Source: Vicia villosa (Eukaryota > Streptophyta > Magnoliopsida > Fabales > Fabaceae). Taken from it: a DNA stretch of 64,000 nucleotides. The notes beneath the pieces are model-generated. The model was not told the origin of the DNA, did no database searches, and was given only the letters and a program-made list of their open reading frames with translations. Of this stretch, positions 1 to 16,334 are shown piece by piece. Position 1 is the first letter of the stretch, and every line of letters begins with the position of its first letter. The translations under genes and the position numbers were made by a program. The stretch covers positions 12,158,646 to 12,222,645 of the forward strand of contig NC_081182.1 in NCBI RefSeq assembly GCF_029867415.1, given 5' to 3'.

Positions 1-890
1 TCATAGTTGCAACTTTTTTCTCTAGTACGAAAACCAATAAAGCGATGAAGGCAAACCAGAGATACAACACACTGCATTTTCAAAGTGTTCCAAATGTGAC
101 GAAAAGGATGTACAAATCAAGATGTTTAGAAGGGATGACAACTACAATAAGGATATGATAAATAACATATTGAAGATGTTGAAGATGTTATTTTATGTCA
201 TAATCTGTTTAGTTTTTATTGTTCTAATGTTGATTTGTATGTTGTTTAAAAAGTGGTGATCTTAGTTAATGTTATTGTTGTAACACATAACTTTTGGTAC
301 GTTGCTGTAAAATTTGATGACAATTGGAGATTAATTAGTTCTGCTTAGTTTGTGTTGCATATGAATTTTAGTTTTGTTATTGCAAGGTACTACTATGTAC
401 AATTAATAAATGCTGAAGGACCTGTTTGTTACAATTTAAAAAGAAGTATGACATGTTTGTTACAATTTAAAAGCCCGAAGAACCTGTTTGTTACAATTTA
501 AAAGCCTGAAGGACATGTTTGTTATAACCGATATGTTTTGTTACATTATTTTGAACCAAAAAACAGCAGAAACATGACCAAATTTTTGCACAAACCAGTA
601 AACTGCAGAGTCATAACAGAATTTTTGCACAATCTAATATAATGCTATAACATTCAAATCATTGTTATAACATAAACCAAAACATTTTTATCACATATCC
701 CAAAATACATTATAAAAGATCCTAAACGTTCCAAAAATACATTGATAAAACAGATTCCCAAAATACATAGTTAGGATCCAAAAAACATACTACATTGATA
801 ATATTATATTTGGATTTTCTCTTATAGGGCATCTTTGGTCTCTGAATTGTTGGTGGTTGAAATGCTGTTGTTGGTCCCTGTCTAGCCTCC
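1..890. other. Non-coding flank of the MULE, no gene seen
   Basis: AT-rich sequence with no reading frame I recognise. It lies downstream of the MULE transposase remnant (minus strand) and is probably the 3' terminal part of that element, because short motifs of the type TGTTACAATTTAAAA recur here, in the transposase intron (2185-2306) and beyond its 5' end (about 3300-3390). I could not define a terminal inverted repeat. Confidence 0.4.
417..527. repeat. 31-bp tandem repeat, about 3.5 copies
   Basis: The phrase TGTTTGTTACAATTTAAAA starts at 423, 454 and 485, with a degenerate fourth start at 516, giving an exact 31-bp period. Related words occur in the MULE intron and at its other end, which suggests subterminal repeats of the transposon. 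Confidence 0.75.
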
Positions 891-3187
891 TCATGGAAAG
901 TAGTTGAGCAACTGTGATTGATTGTCGTGTGTTGTACTCCTTGATTTTGGATCATTGTTTATTGCCTGGTTTGAACTCTTTAGGATGGTTGGTGAAAATT
1001 TGGGATTTCCTAGTTTGAACTCTTTGGGTTGGTTGGAATTGAATGGTGCCATTTTGGGATTGTGTAGTTTGAACTCTCTAATTTGGTTGAGATTGAATAA
1101 TGGGGACTGCAGCGGTGGGAGTTTGGGATTGGAAAGTTGTGGCACTTTGGGATTAGACAGTGGTGGTAGTTTTGGAATGTCTTGGTGCAAAAGGACATGA
1201 TGATTTTTTATGTCTAGAAAGACCACATGTTGAGCATTTATTTGGAAATTCCTTGCTGTAAATAGTTGTTATATCCTTCCTCTTTTCATCAAAATATTTG
1301 TTTCTCCTTCTTTTTGGCCTCCCATGTGCCCTTTTGGATAAGAGTGGAAGAATATCAGGATATGGTGTCAATTCCCACAAAATTTCCCCATTTATTGGAT
1401 ATATTAATGGTTGATAGCAAGCTTAGTAATTCTCCTTCCTATAATAGGAAGGAATGTACTCAGCTGGGTCTTTAGATCTTCTTTGGATGCAAGAAATTGT
1501 ATGGTAGCATGGAATTCCAGTAAGCATCCAACTCCTGCAAGAGTACTCAAACTTCTTGGTATGAACTGTGAATTTCTCCCCAATCACACTTGTATACCTT
1601 ACTTTATAAATCATGTCACATGATAACCTAAAAATCATAATAATTACATGAGTATAGTGTTACTGAATCACTTTGATATACTGTAAAATAATGTTAAATT
1701 ACTTTGATATAAAGAATTTTGAGATTTCTTAGCTTCTTTCAAGCACCTTCTTAATTCTTGGAAGTACAAAGTCACTATAATCTTCAATCTTGGGTCTATT
1801 AGTTGCACATCTATCCATGAGGCACCCTCCAGTCTCCTATAATATTGTTACAATTGAATTTTGTATTGGTCGAATTATAACACTATCAAAAGTTTCAAAC
1901 ATATTGCTCACCAACACGTCACTTTTTGTACTATATTTGAGTTGTGACTTACTCCAATATCTAGTGGGAATCTTCAAAAAATGTTTGTATGCCTCCTCAT
2001 TAACCTTTTTCATCCCCCTCACTTCCATTTCCCATGCTTGGGGATATGTTTCTTTAGCTGCTCTCCACATTAATTCCTTCAATTGCTTGCTTGAAAACCT
2101 TTTTCTAAAGTTGCTATACAAATGTTTAACACAAAATCTATGGTCAACTCCAGGTAACAACTCCTCTATTGCAAGTAACAATCCCTAATCATTTAATAAA
2201 CAAATTGTGTTACAATTTAAAATCATGAATGTCAAACATGTTGCATTTTAAAAACATAAAGGACCTACTTATTACAAATTAAAAGGGTGAAGGACATGAA
2301 TGTTACCTTTTGTTGATCTGAAATGAAAGTAATATTCTTGCAGATTTCTGGTCCTCCTAAGTCACGAACTAGTAGATCAAAGAACCATGCCTAAGAATCC
2401 TTAGTCTCAACTTCAACTACAGCCAATGCAATGGAAAACATTTGATTATTGGGGTCTCCTTTATTAAAAACAAGCTTCCCAATACCCACTTATAGTCATT
2501 AAAATTCTTAGGCATAACAAATGATGGATGGTTTACCTTCCCAACCTCATCTTAATAATCACTACTCATATCATCTTCACTTTCTATCTCTCCAGTTTGA
2601 TAGTCAGAATCTGACAAACCACAACATACCTTCCTCCCTGTACTCCTTTGTTTAAATCCAAAGTTAAGAACATTTTCCTCACTTGATGTTTCAGCACCAA
2701 CTGCAATTGAACTTCCTTCATCCACCATTTTTTAAAAGGTATTCCCTTTTGTTTCTTTGAACTACATGATGCCTTTTTTGGAGTTCCATTCCCACCCTTT
2801 TTTCTTTGGTCTTTCATTATTCCTCTTTAATTTTTTAGATGTTTCATCTTGTAGGAGTTCATCAATAGGTTGATCATTTTGGCCAGCAATGAACCCTCCT
2901 TCTCCTACCAATACTTCATCAAATCCATCATTTAAAATCTCATCATTTGAGTCATAAAACCTGAATCCTAAAGCACTGTCATCACTATCAGATTGTTGCT
3001 CAATAACATCCTCAAGTTGGGCCTCTTTTAGTTCATTTGAAACTATTTCAAGTTGAACCTTAGTTGGTTCATTTGAAACTACTTCAGGTTGGACCTTAGT
3101 TGGTTCATTTGACACTACTTCAGATTGGGCTTTAGTTGGTTCAATTGACACTACTTCAGGTCGGGATTTAGTTGGTTCATTTGACAT
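891..3187 (-). pseudogene. Mutator-like (MULE) transposase, internally deleted
   Basis: Pieces of a MuDR-type transposase read in order on the minus strand. The N-terminus (2762-3187) has four or five copies of a PTK-x-Q-x-EVVS repeat and an acidic stretch. It is followed by a decayed segment with DEVGKVNHPSFVMPKNF. The transposase core follows (about 1837-2480), with WFFDLLVRDLGGPE, the family motif ISDQQK and a C..H motif in VDHRFCVKHLYSNF. Then come a SWIM zinc finger (CRSWMLTGIPCYH, 1423-1638), a CCHC knuckle (CSTCGLSRHKKSSCP, about 1230-1290) and a Pro/Asn-rich tail. A GT-AG intron at 2185-2306 separates ISDQQK from GLLLAIEELLPG. The stretch between the N-terminal module and the core is missing, including the first catalytic region, and stops and frameshifts occur. 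It is therefore a non-functional remnant. The family assignment is firm; the exact ends are not. Confidence 0.85.
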
Positions 3188-3751
3188 TACTTAATATAAG
3201 AGAAATACAAAGTCAGCATAGTTAACGGACACAACAACAACGTTAGTGACACATCATCTGTTTTGGAATGGAATATCTGAACAAGGGCAATGCTGAAGAC
3301 GTTAGGTAACATAAAGGGCTCAGTTTTAGCGAAAATAACATAAAGGACCAAGTTGTTACAATTAAATAACTTAAAGGACCTTGGGGATAATTCAATCAAT
3401 AATTTACCATTAAAAAGACTTTTATCATCTTATCCATGTAATACTCTTGGCTCGATGCATGAGTATTTATTTATCTTAAACATAATTAATATATTAAATT
3501 GAAATAAATTACATGATAACTAATCACACACTTAATAAGTTAAAAGAAGAAAAAAATTAAATAAAGTTATTTTTATAATAATGCAATAATTCTAAAAAAT
3601 CATCTCAATAAATAATGATAGTATATCTAAAATTTCTCTTTCTCAAATTCTTAAGGATTTATTTGTAAATTACATTAAAAAAATTATTCAGGAACATGCG
3701 TTGCATTATCACATATATTAATGTTTCAATTATTTTATGTCACTTCATATT
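3188..3751. other. Intergenic, 5' flank of MULE, no gene seen
   Basis: AT-rich DNA with recurring CATAAAGGACC and TTACAATTAAA words up to about 3390. These resemble the repeats on the other side of the transposase and probably belong to the element. Beyond 3400 it is simple AT-rich sequence with no recognisable frame. Confidence 0.4.
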
Positions 3752-4289
3752 TGTTGGATTCGCCCCAAAATCTATGGAGAATTCTGAATTAATCTTGATG
3801 AACAAGATTTAATCAACCCGATCAAAATTCCTTGTTCTTTACTCTTTACTCGAGTGATTCAACCAACTTTGATTGTAAGATGATTATGTTGCACACAATC
3901 AATAATGAAGAGGAAGAAAAGAAAATATGAATTGGGGAAGAAAGGTGAATTAGGATTTGAACAAAATAGAGAAAAAAGGTGAATATCATAGAGTTTCTCT
4001 CTATTCACAAACTGTGAATATTATTCAATTTTGCAATTGCAATGGTATTCTCGTATACAATAATAGGGGTTTCTCCCTATTTATACTTTTAGGTTTGCTT
4101 GTTCCATAAGCCAAAACCCAAAAATACAAAAGCCCAAAATACCTAATTCTGTTTACTACAAAACTAGACTTAAGTTGAAATTCTGTCATGGCAACTTCTT
4201 CGACAATTCAACACACACAAGGCTATTTTTGACTCAAACTTGTTTCTATTGAGAAACATGCTTCGACACAAGGAATTACAATCTCAACA
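3752..4289 (-). repeat. LTR of a truncated Ty1-copia element
   Basis: A 538-bp segment reading TGTTGAGATTG... to ...CGAATCCAACA on the minus strand, so it has TG/CA termini. It directly follows (in minus orientation) the end of a copia RNase H frame, exactly where a 3' LTR should lie. No matching 5' LTR is seen in the window. Confidence 0.7.
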
Positions 4290-4870
4290 CACCACCTAAT
4301 TATTCGTGTCTAAGTTATCTACATTCATCACATCTCTTAGTCTCTTGAATACTTTGACTTGCACTCATTTCATCATGATCTCTGCAATCTGATTCTCAGT
4401 TTTGTAGTGTTCCAAGTTCATATTTCCTTTAGCTACCTGCTCTAGAAGATAATGGAACCTCATTTTGATTTGCTTTCTTCTGCCATGTGCTATAGGATTC
4501 TTCGTTAGATTGATAAGTGAGAATTTTATAGCTGACATATTGTCGATCTTCATGGTAATTCCTCCATGATCCTTTTCTATAATTTCTTCAACCAAATTCA
4601 CCATCCAAGTTGCTTGACATACACAAAGAGAAGCAACTATGTATTATGCTTCACACAAAGATAATGTTACGACTGGTTCTTTTCTCGAGCTCCAAGCAAT
4701 TGGTGCACCACCTTGCATAAACACATAACCCGATATGGATTTTTGATCCTCAGCATAACTACACCAACTTGAGTTGGCGTAACCTACTAACTAGCATTCT
4801 TTTCCCTCACCAATTGCATGGGTTGAGAAGAATGGACTACCGAAGAATCTAATTGGAAGAGGATTTAAAC
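4290..4870 (-). pseudogene. Ty1-copia RNase H fragment
   Basis: The minus strand encodes the typical end of a copia polyprotein: SGYVFMQGGAPIAWSSRKEP, then a broken CEA-YIVAS motif, then IDNMSAIKFSLINLTKNP, HGRRKQIKMRFHYLLEQV and a final EIMMK. A stop replaces a residue in the A-E-A/Y-I motif, and everything upstream (RT, integrase, gag) is absent. The fragment belongs with the LTR at 3752-4289. It is a dead 3' remnant. Confidence 0.85.
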
Positions 4871-4987
4871 TTGGACATGAAATTGATACATTGATTGTAT
4901 TTGCATAGAGTGTGAAGAACTATGAGGTGACCATTATCACACAACATGTCATTGATTTCTTAGATCATAACAACATACTTGTGGTAC

Positions 4988-5324
4988 TGACGCTGTCGGA
5001 AGCCCTAGGGAATAGCAAGCGCTAAATCTAAAATAAAAACCTAGGATTTGCAAGCGCAAAACCTGTCATATAAGCTGGAATCCACCAGAACAAAGAAAAC
5101 TTCAAATTTTATTATATGAAAGATAGTCTTTATGGCCACGCCAAAGGTCTTTAAATACAGAAAACAAAGACACTCTATTAGACCTTATGGGACTTTAATC
5201 CAAAACAAAATTAAATAAAAAATAGAAATTGTTTAAATATTATAAGAAAAATTGCGTAAATATTAAAATTGTTTTTCGACGCGTAATTTCTTTTTTGATA
5301 CGTGCAGGCATCTCTCCCACATTA
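4988..5324 (-). repeat. 3' LTR of the gypsy-type element
   Basis: Left copy of the long terminal repeat (3' LTR in element orientation). It shares with 7316-7643 long stretches such as ATGGCCACGCCAAAGGTCTT and CAAGCGCAAAAC. The outermost bases read TA instead of TG at the element-internal edge, a point change. Confidence 0.85.
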
Positions 5325-5359
5325 GACTCCTCCACTTTTGAAGAACTCGGCCCCAAGTT

Positions 5360-5475
5360 CTCTTCTTGATTAAGAGCTTCATTTGGCTATAGCTTGTTGT
5401 AAGGACCAACTGGAAAAATCTCCTTACGCAGAAACACCATCACACCTTCTCCCACATTGAAAACTTTAACTTCCA
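5360..5475 (-). pseudogene. C-terminal scrap of gypsy polyprotein
   Basis: The minus strand reads VFNVGEGVMVFLRKEIFPVG followed by PYNKL and a stop. This is the usual post-integrase C-terminus of plant gypsy polyproteins. It sits only about 300 bp after the protease, so the RT-RNase H-integrase block was removed between these points. This is the clearest sign that the element is a deletion derivative. Confidence 0.7.
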
Positions 5476-5792
5476 TGTGTTTATCTCGCGTAGAAGGCAA
5501 ATCATTTAGTATCTCCTTGAAATCCTTTAGCCCTTAACAATTCTTATGGAATTCTTATTTTCTCCTTTACAACACTCATCACCTCTTTAGTTAGTACTGG
5601 ACATAAAAAATTAGGTTCTCTAATAGCTTTATCAAGATTCTTTTCACTATGTGTCATCACCAAGAATCAAGACTTTTTTTCTCTTGGATTCTTATTAAAG
5701 TGCAACACAAGAGCCATAATAATTTTATATGTGCCCCATGTAAACATCATCACGTTATCTCATTCTTGATAAGTGATATCATTATCAAACTG

Positions 5793-6041
5793 TCAAGGTC
5801 TACCAAGTAAAATATGACAACCATCCATATCAAGAACATAACAAAGTATGTCATCTCTATAATGTTTTTCGATGGTGATAGGAACTCTGCAGGCTAGTGT
5901 TACTTGAACTTGGGAGTCATTGCTTACCCACCCGAGGGTGTATAGCTTCTCATGGGGTTCTGTGGACAAATTCAAATGATCTATCAATTTTTGCAACACC
6001 ATGTTCTCCGTGCTGCCATTATCCATAATTAGATTACACAA
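5793..6041 (-). pseudogene. Retropepsin-like aspartic protease of the gypsy-type element
   Basis: An 82-residue frame with DNGSTENMVLQKLIDHLNL (the active-site region; here D-N-G-S rather than D-S/T-G) and the distal ILLGRP motif, the hallmarks of retroviral-type proteases in plant gypsy elements. It lies one frame away from the zinc-knuckle frame upstream (6029-6316), so a frameshift or a stop separates them. Confidence 0.75.
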
Positions 6042-7162
6042 TTTGTCCTTGTAGAACAGTGTGTTTTGAACAAATTCTTGTGCTGCCCTTCGTCTTTGGA
6101 TGCTAGTAACATTCGCTGCAACATAAAATTTACCCTCCCATCAGATTCTTCCTCCACAAACTCAACATCGTCATACTCATCGTTCTTAATTGCAGGATCT
6201 TCTCTTTCCTCATCTTCCTCCCCTTCTTCCACAACAACAACGACTCTCCTTGTTAGACAAACATTCGATTTGTGGCCTCTCCCATTACAATGATAACATG
6301 TTTCTATAGTGCGCATAACATGTTGATTATTCTACCTATGAATTGGTGGTTTACCCTACTACACGTCGCTAGAGCTGCTATCCACCTTATTCCCAGGGTT
6401 GGAACCTTGGGGCGTTGCACTCTTTTCCTTGTCACATGATGATTCAAAGTTATTTAGGGGTGAGTACCTTTTATTAAACAAGAAATTTCGAGGGTATTTA
6501 TCCATTAATATTGCCTTCAGAGCTAAATTGGATGCTTTTGCTACGGTTCATACAGTTTGTAAACTTATCTTCTCCTGCAAGGATCCCTTTAGGCCACTGA
6601 TGTATCGAGCCACCTTCCGCCTTTATAATTCTCCCAATTCACTGCGCTCAAAAAACCGCAGGAACTCAGTTGTGTATTTAGTTACGGTTCAATTCCCCTG
6701 AACACACTCTATATACATCTTATAAAGAATATGTTCATAATCCTCTGGTAAAAACGGCTCCAACATCAATTGTTTTATTCTTCGCCAAATTTTGACTGGC
6801 CCTTTTATTTGCATCTGCCTTTGAACAAGTTTATCCCAGCAGACAATTGCTGTGCTTTTAAGCCTGATCACAATCATATTAACTTTCTTATTCTCAGAGG
6901 TGCCCATATCGTCGAAGAACCCATCGACATCGATCTTCCAATCAAGAAACTCCCACACTCCTATTATTCCGTAGAACAATGGAATATAATCCTTCACTCG
7001 ATAGTCATGGTTGTTATGTAGATTCCCATCATCAACTTCTTCCTCGTAGGGTTCTTTTTCAGAAATTGAATCTTCAACACGGCTGTTTCCACCCCGTGGA
7101 ACCCTTATCGAATCCTCTCTCATGTTTCTTCGTCGATTCTTGTTCTTGTTGGCGTTATTCAC
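6029..7162 (-). pseudogene. Gypsy-type gag with CCHC zinc knuckle
   Basis: 6689-7162 encodes a retrotransposon gag core (DYIPLFYGIIGVWEFLDWKI, then LVQRQMQIKGPVKIWRRIKQ). 6029-6316 encodes CYHCNGRGHKSNVC, a CCHC nucleic-acid-binding knuckle, followed by an acidic linker. In-frame stops between the two blocks (about 6320-6690) break the protein. As the gag frame is the best preserved part, mobilisation by a full-length relative is plausible for the past. Confidence 0.8.
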
Positions 7163-7315
7163 CTGATTTGTTAATTCTCCATCTATCCAATCAAAGCAGT
7201 TAGAGCCGCGGTAAAAATCGTGATAATTCCTTCAAAATCTACTCTGATCACCGGTTGATCCGTCATGGTTGTCAAGTTATCAAAATAACTGGAGACAACC
7301 TACTCTGATGCCAAC

Positions 7316-7643
7316 TGACGCAGTCGAAAATCCTAGGAAATAGCAAGCGCTAAACCTAGGGTTTGCAAGCGCAAAACGTGTCAGATAAGCTGGAATCCAC
7401 TTGAACAAAAAAACTTCAAATTTTATTATATGAAAGACACTTCTTATGGCCACGCCAAAGGTCTTTAATTACATAAAGCAAATAAATTCTATTGGGCCTT
7501 ATGGGTCTTTAATCCAAAACAAAATTAAATAAAACAAATAAAATCTAAATTGCTTAAATTTTAAAACAAAATTGCTTAAATATTAAAATGCTTTCCGACG
7601 CACGATTTCTTTTTTGATACACACAGGCAGTCCTCCTACATCA
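7316..7643 (-). repeat. 5' LTR of the gypsy-type element
   Basis: Right copy of the LTR (5' LTR in element orientation), with TG/CA ends. It is followed by the target duplication GGTAC at 7644-7648 and preceded on its inner side by the primer-binding site (about 7300-7315). Confidence 0.85.
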
Positions 7644-7648
7644 GGTAC

Positions 7649-8940
7649 TTATTGACGAAGATATTGATATGGTTGAAAATAAGAAGTGCAATTGTTCATT
7701 TGACAGAGTCCTCGTAACCCATATTCTTAATTTGGAAAATGCCTTATGGATGGAAAATAAATCTGCTTGAAGGATATCTAAAGAGTATAGAATGCAGGAT
7801 AAAAAGCCTCCCTACTAAGCACCGAAGGAGTTCCAGATAATCCCTCCATAACATACTCGTGTGAGTTTAAGGAAGCTTTCATCAACATCACTAATTAGTA
7901 ATTACGCAAGTATGATTGAGGTTATTCCATTTGTTGAGCTTATCTTATTTAGTATGGGATGGAGTTATTGAAGCAATGGGAAAAGATTCATGCATGTTAT
8001 GAGCATGAAGAAAATATGGTATGTGTGGATGGTTGCATAACTGATACAAGTAAAATTTCTATTCTTCCACGAAAGTCATTTGTAAAAAGATAGTAATTAG
8101 GGTTTAACATGCCATTTTTTAGCCAAGTATTTCTATCTTGACTTGTAAAATATTTTGCATTAGAAAATCCAAGATGGTGCCAAAGGTTGTTAAAGTCACT
8201 ACAATCTTTGACACTATGAAAAAATATTCATTGTTCAAAGCGCAATGAATGCACAAAGCTAAATTTATCATATTACGGTGATACATCATGGATATGGTAG
8301 GAACGATATTACAACTCGCGGGTCAAATTGAGATTTTGTTTTTTTTTTATGTGGAGCTTTTCAATCCAATACGAAGAGTGAAAGGTAGTTTAATGATAAT
8401 TAGTGGACACATATTTGTTATTTGAAAGCTACGAGTAATCACTTTTGACAATGTATTTACAACTGAATGATCAAACCAAAGAACGACTTCTTTCGTGCGA
8501 TGAATAACGAGTAGGTTTTTAGAGTTTACATGTGTAATAACCTTTAAGAGAAGTTGAATAGACAACTGTTTGAATTGCAGCGGTATGGTTGATAAAAAAA
8601 CCAAAGAAAGTTCAAGATGATGAGTATGATCTAATCCTCTAATCAAAACCATCTTAAAAAAATTCTTATAGATAAAAGAATTCTTAGTAATAGAACTTGT
8701 AGTGATAAGTTGGAAAAAAAACATACACATGACACATATTATAGATAAAATATTAAAAGAATACTAAATTGACGTTTTTTTTCTGAAATAGTATTAATTG
8801 TGTTTTAAGATTTAGATTTTTTCCAAAGAGCATCAATTTTGAATTTATAAGATATATTAAATTAAATTAAAATTAAATTAAAATAATGAATTAAAAATTA
8901 ACAAAAGAAATAGAACAGGGATATGGTGTTTCTCACCTTT
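7649..8940. other. Unassigned intergenic DNA
   Basis: No recognisable gene. An open frame at 8347-8730 (minus, 127 codons) is rich in Leu/Ile/Ser, has no motif I know and no flanking gene signals, so I do not call it a gene. The rest is AT-rich with a TTAAATTAAAATTAAA-type run near 8860-8890. Confidence 0.5.
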
Positions 8941-8976
8941 TCATCCAACAAAGATAGCGATGGCGCGTGAAGAAAT

Positions 8977-8986
8977 GACACGTGGC
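8977..8986 (+). promoter_or_regulatory. G-box/ABRE-like element upstream of the ESV1-like gene
   Basis: The sequence ACACGTGGC lies about 350 bp before the start codon at 9333. This is the consensus ABRE/G-box bound by plant bZIP and bHLH factors. Light, sugar or ABA control would fit a leaf starch gene, but function is inferred from the motif only. Confidence 0.4.
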
Positions 8987-9085
8987 ACGAGGAAAGTGGA
9001 ATAAGAACAAGGGACAGAAAATGTAGTGGGACCCATTTGCTCACATGTATATGTATACACTGAACAAATCTCGGGATTCGCAGCC

Positions 9086-9235
9086 ATGCTCGGATCTGAT
9101 CTCATCGCTCTCACTCTTCTTTCCCCTTTCTTCCTCATTTCCACTTCTACTTTCACACTCTCAGATCAAAATCAAATGCTTCAAAACATTCCCTCTTTAA
9201 ATTCCAATTTTACCCTCACCACTATTATACTCTAA
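9086..9235 (+). other. Possible upstream ORF in the ESV1-like leader
   Basis: A 49-codon ATG frame (MLGSDLIALTLLSPFFLIST...) ends about 97 bp before the main start codon. It begins with a hydrophobic, signal-like stretch. If the transcript starts upstream of 9086 this would be a translated uORF; if the start site is downstream it is irrelevant. No transcript evidence is available. Confidence 0.25.
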
Positions 9236-9332
9236 CCGAAAACGGTTACACGGTTACAGAGGAGAACGATTTGCAGTTACACATTTTCAACTGCATTACA
9301 CTCAATTCTTCAATGTTACTGATTCTGCATTA

Positions 9333-15261
<5,929 letters not shown>

Positions 15262-16334
15262 AAATCTGACTTACAAGCACCATCGTCTATTTTGTTTAAT
15301 TTTTAGAGTGATCATGTCATTAAGAGGAACTCCATTTGTGAAAGATATATATTGTAGATTAATCATTTTATTCATTCTTTCCCATCTTAATGATATTCTC
15401 ATTATTTTTCTATTTACTTAAATCCATCTTTCTGGTCCACGAATTATCCCTATCCAAAAGTTCTAGACATGAGAAGTTGGGCTCGCAGAATTTTTTTTAA
15501 CAATTCCATCTAACCACTTATCTGGCTTTTTAACAATTCCATCTAACCACTTATCTGGCTGCACTTTCAGATCTGGTGTTCCTATTTCCTTAATACTATG
15601 ATAAACACGGACCATAGATAGTCTAGTGAATAATCTCTTCAAATATAGCTAGCTGCTTTGTCAACTGCTCTAACCAAATAGACACACACACTTAGATTAG
15701 TAAAATTTACTTACCAATTTTAACTAAATTTATATAAGAAATTATTTGATTTAACAAAAGAATTATACCTACCAGTATTTGTCAAAAAAAAAAAAAAACT
15801 ATACCTACCAGGTAAACGGACCACAACTATGTTTACTTCAGGCGCAAAAACTTAAGTTGGTATCCTGTTGCTTCTGTAAGTAAATTGACAGTGTCAATGT
15901 CAAAATAGATATGCACGAAAGTATATGTCCAACAAATTCTCAACGAAAATATACAGATTTTCCTACTTCCTAACAAACTCAATGATGTATGCAGCTAAAA
16001 GTCGAACGGCGGTCATTCCATTCCACTCAATACTCAACTCTGATCAACCCCTCTTTCCAGATATTTATAAGTCCAAACACCAACAAAATTCAGCATCAAA
16101 TCGAGGCCATGATGCTCTTAAAAATGCACAAATTGTTCCTATGATTAAATTTTCAAGATGTCTTCATACTAGCCACTTCAAGTTCAGCTCAGCCTGTATT
16201 GAAAAATATGTTTTTTTTTCTGTTTCCGGTATGTAGGCTTTATTAGCAACTTTCAAACAAGCAGCTGCTGCTTAAGAAGTTATGACAAAAAGAGTCAGCA
16301 GATATATCTGCCACCGCTGAATACTGCAGCTTCA
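15262..16334. other. 3' intergenic region between convergent genes
   Basis: Contains the presumptive 3' UTRs of the ESV1-like gene (plus) and the fucosyltransferase (minus). A 33-bp tandem duplication (AACAATTCCATCTAACCACT...) lies at 15494-15559. No further gene seen. Confidence 0.6.
15494..15559. repeat. 33-bp tandem duplication
   Basis: The words AACAATTCCATCTAACCACT and TTATCTGGC occur twice with a 33-bp offset (starts 15499 and 15532). The copies are nearly identical, so the duplication is recent. Confidence 0.85.

Larger units (their letters stand above)
4988..7643 (-). mobile_element. Non-autonomous gypsy-type LTR retrotransposon with target duplication
   Basis: Two direct repeats (4988-5324 and 7316-7643) start TGA... 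and end ...TA/CA and enclose about 2 kb. The 5-bp duplication GGTAC stands at 4983-4987 and 7644-7648. Next to the inner edge of the right LTR the minus strand reads TTGGCATCAGAGTAGG, matching an initiator-Met tRNA primer-binding site. At the left LTR the minus strand has a purine-rich AAAAGTGGAGGAG tract. The interior codes on the minus strand for gag, a CCHC knuckle and an aspartic protease, then jumps to the extreme C-terminus of a gypsy polyprotein. Reverse transcriptase, RNase H and integrase are missing. It inserted beside the older copia remnant at 3752-4870. Confidence 0.9.

Noticed and set aside
8347..8730. 127-codon minus-strand open frame
   Set aside because: No domain, low-complexity hydrophobic composition, no neighbouring exon and AT-rich context; chance is more likely than a gene.
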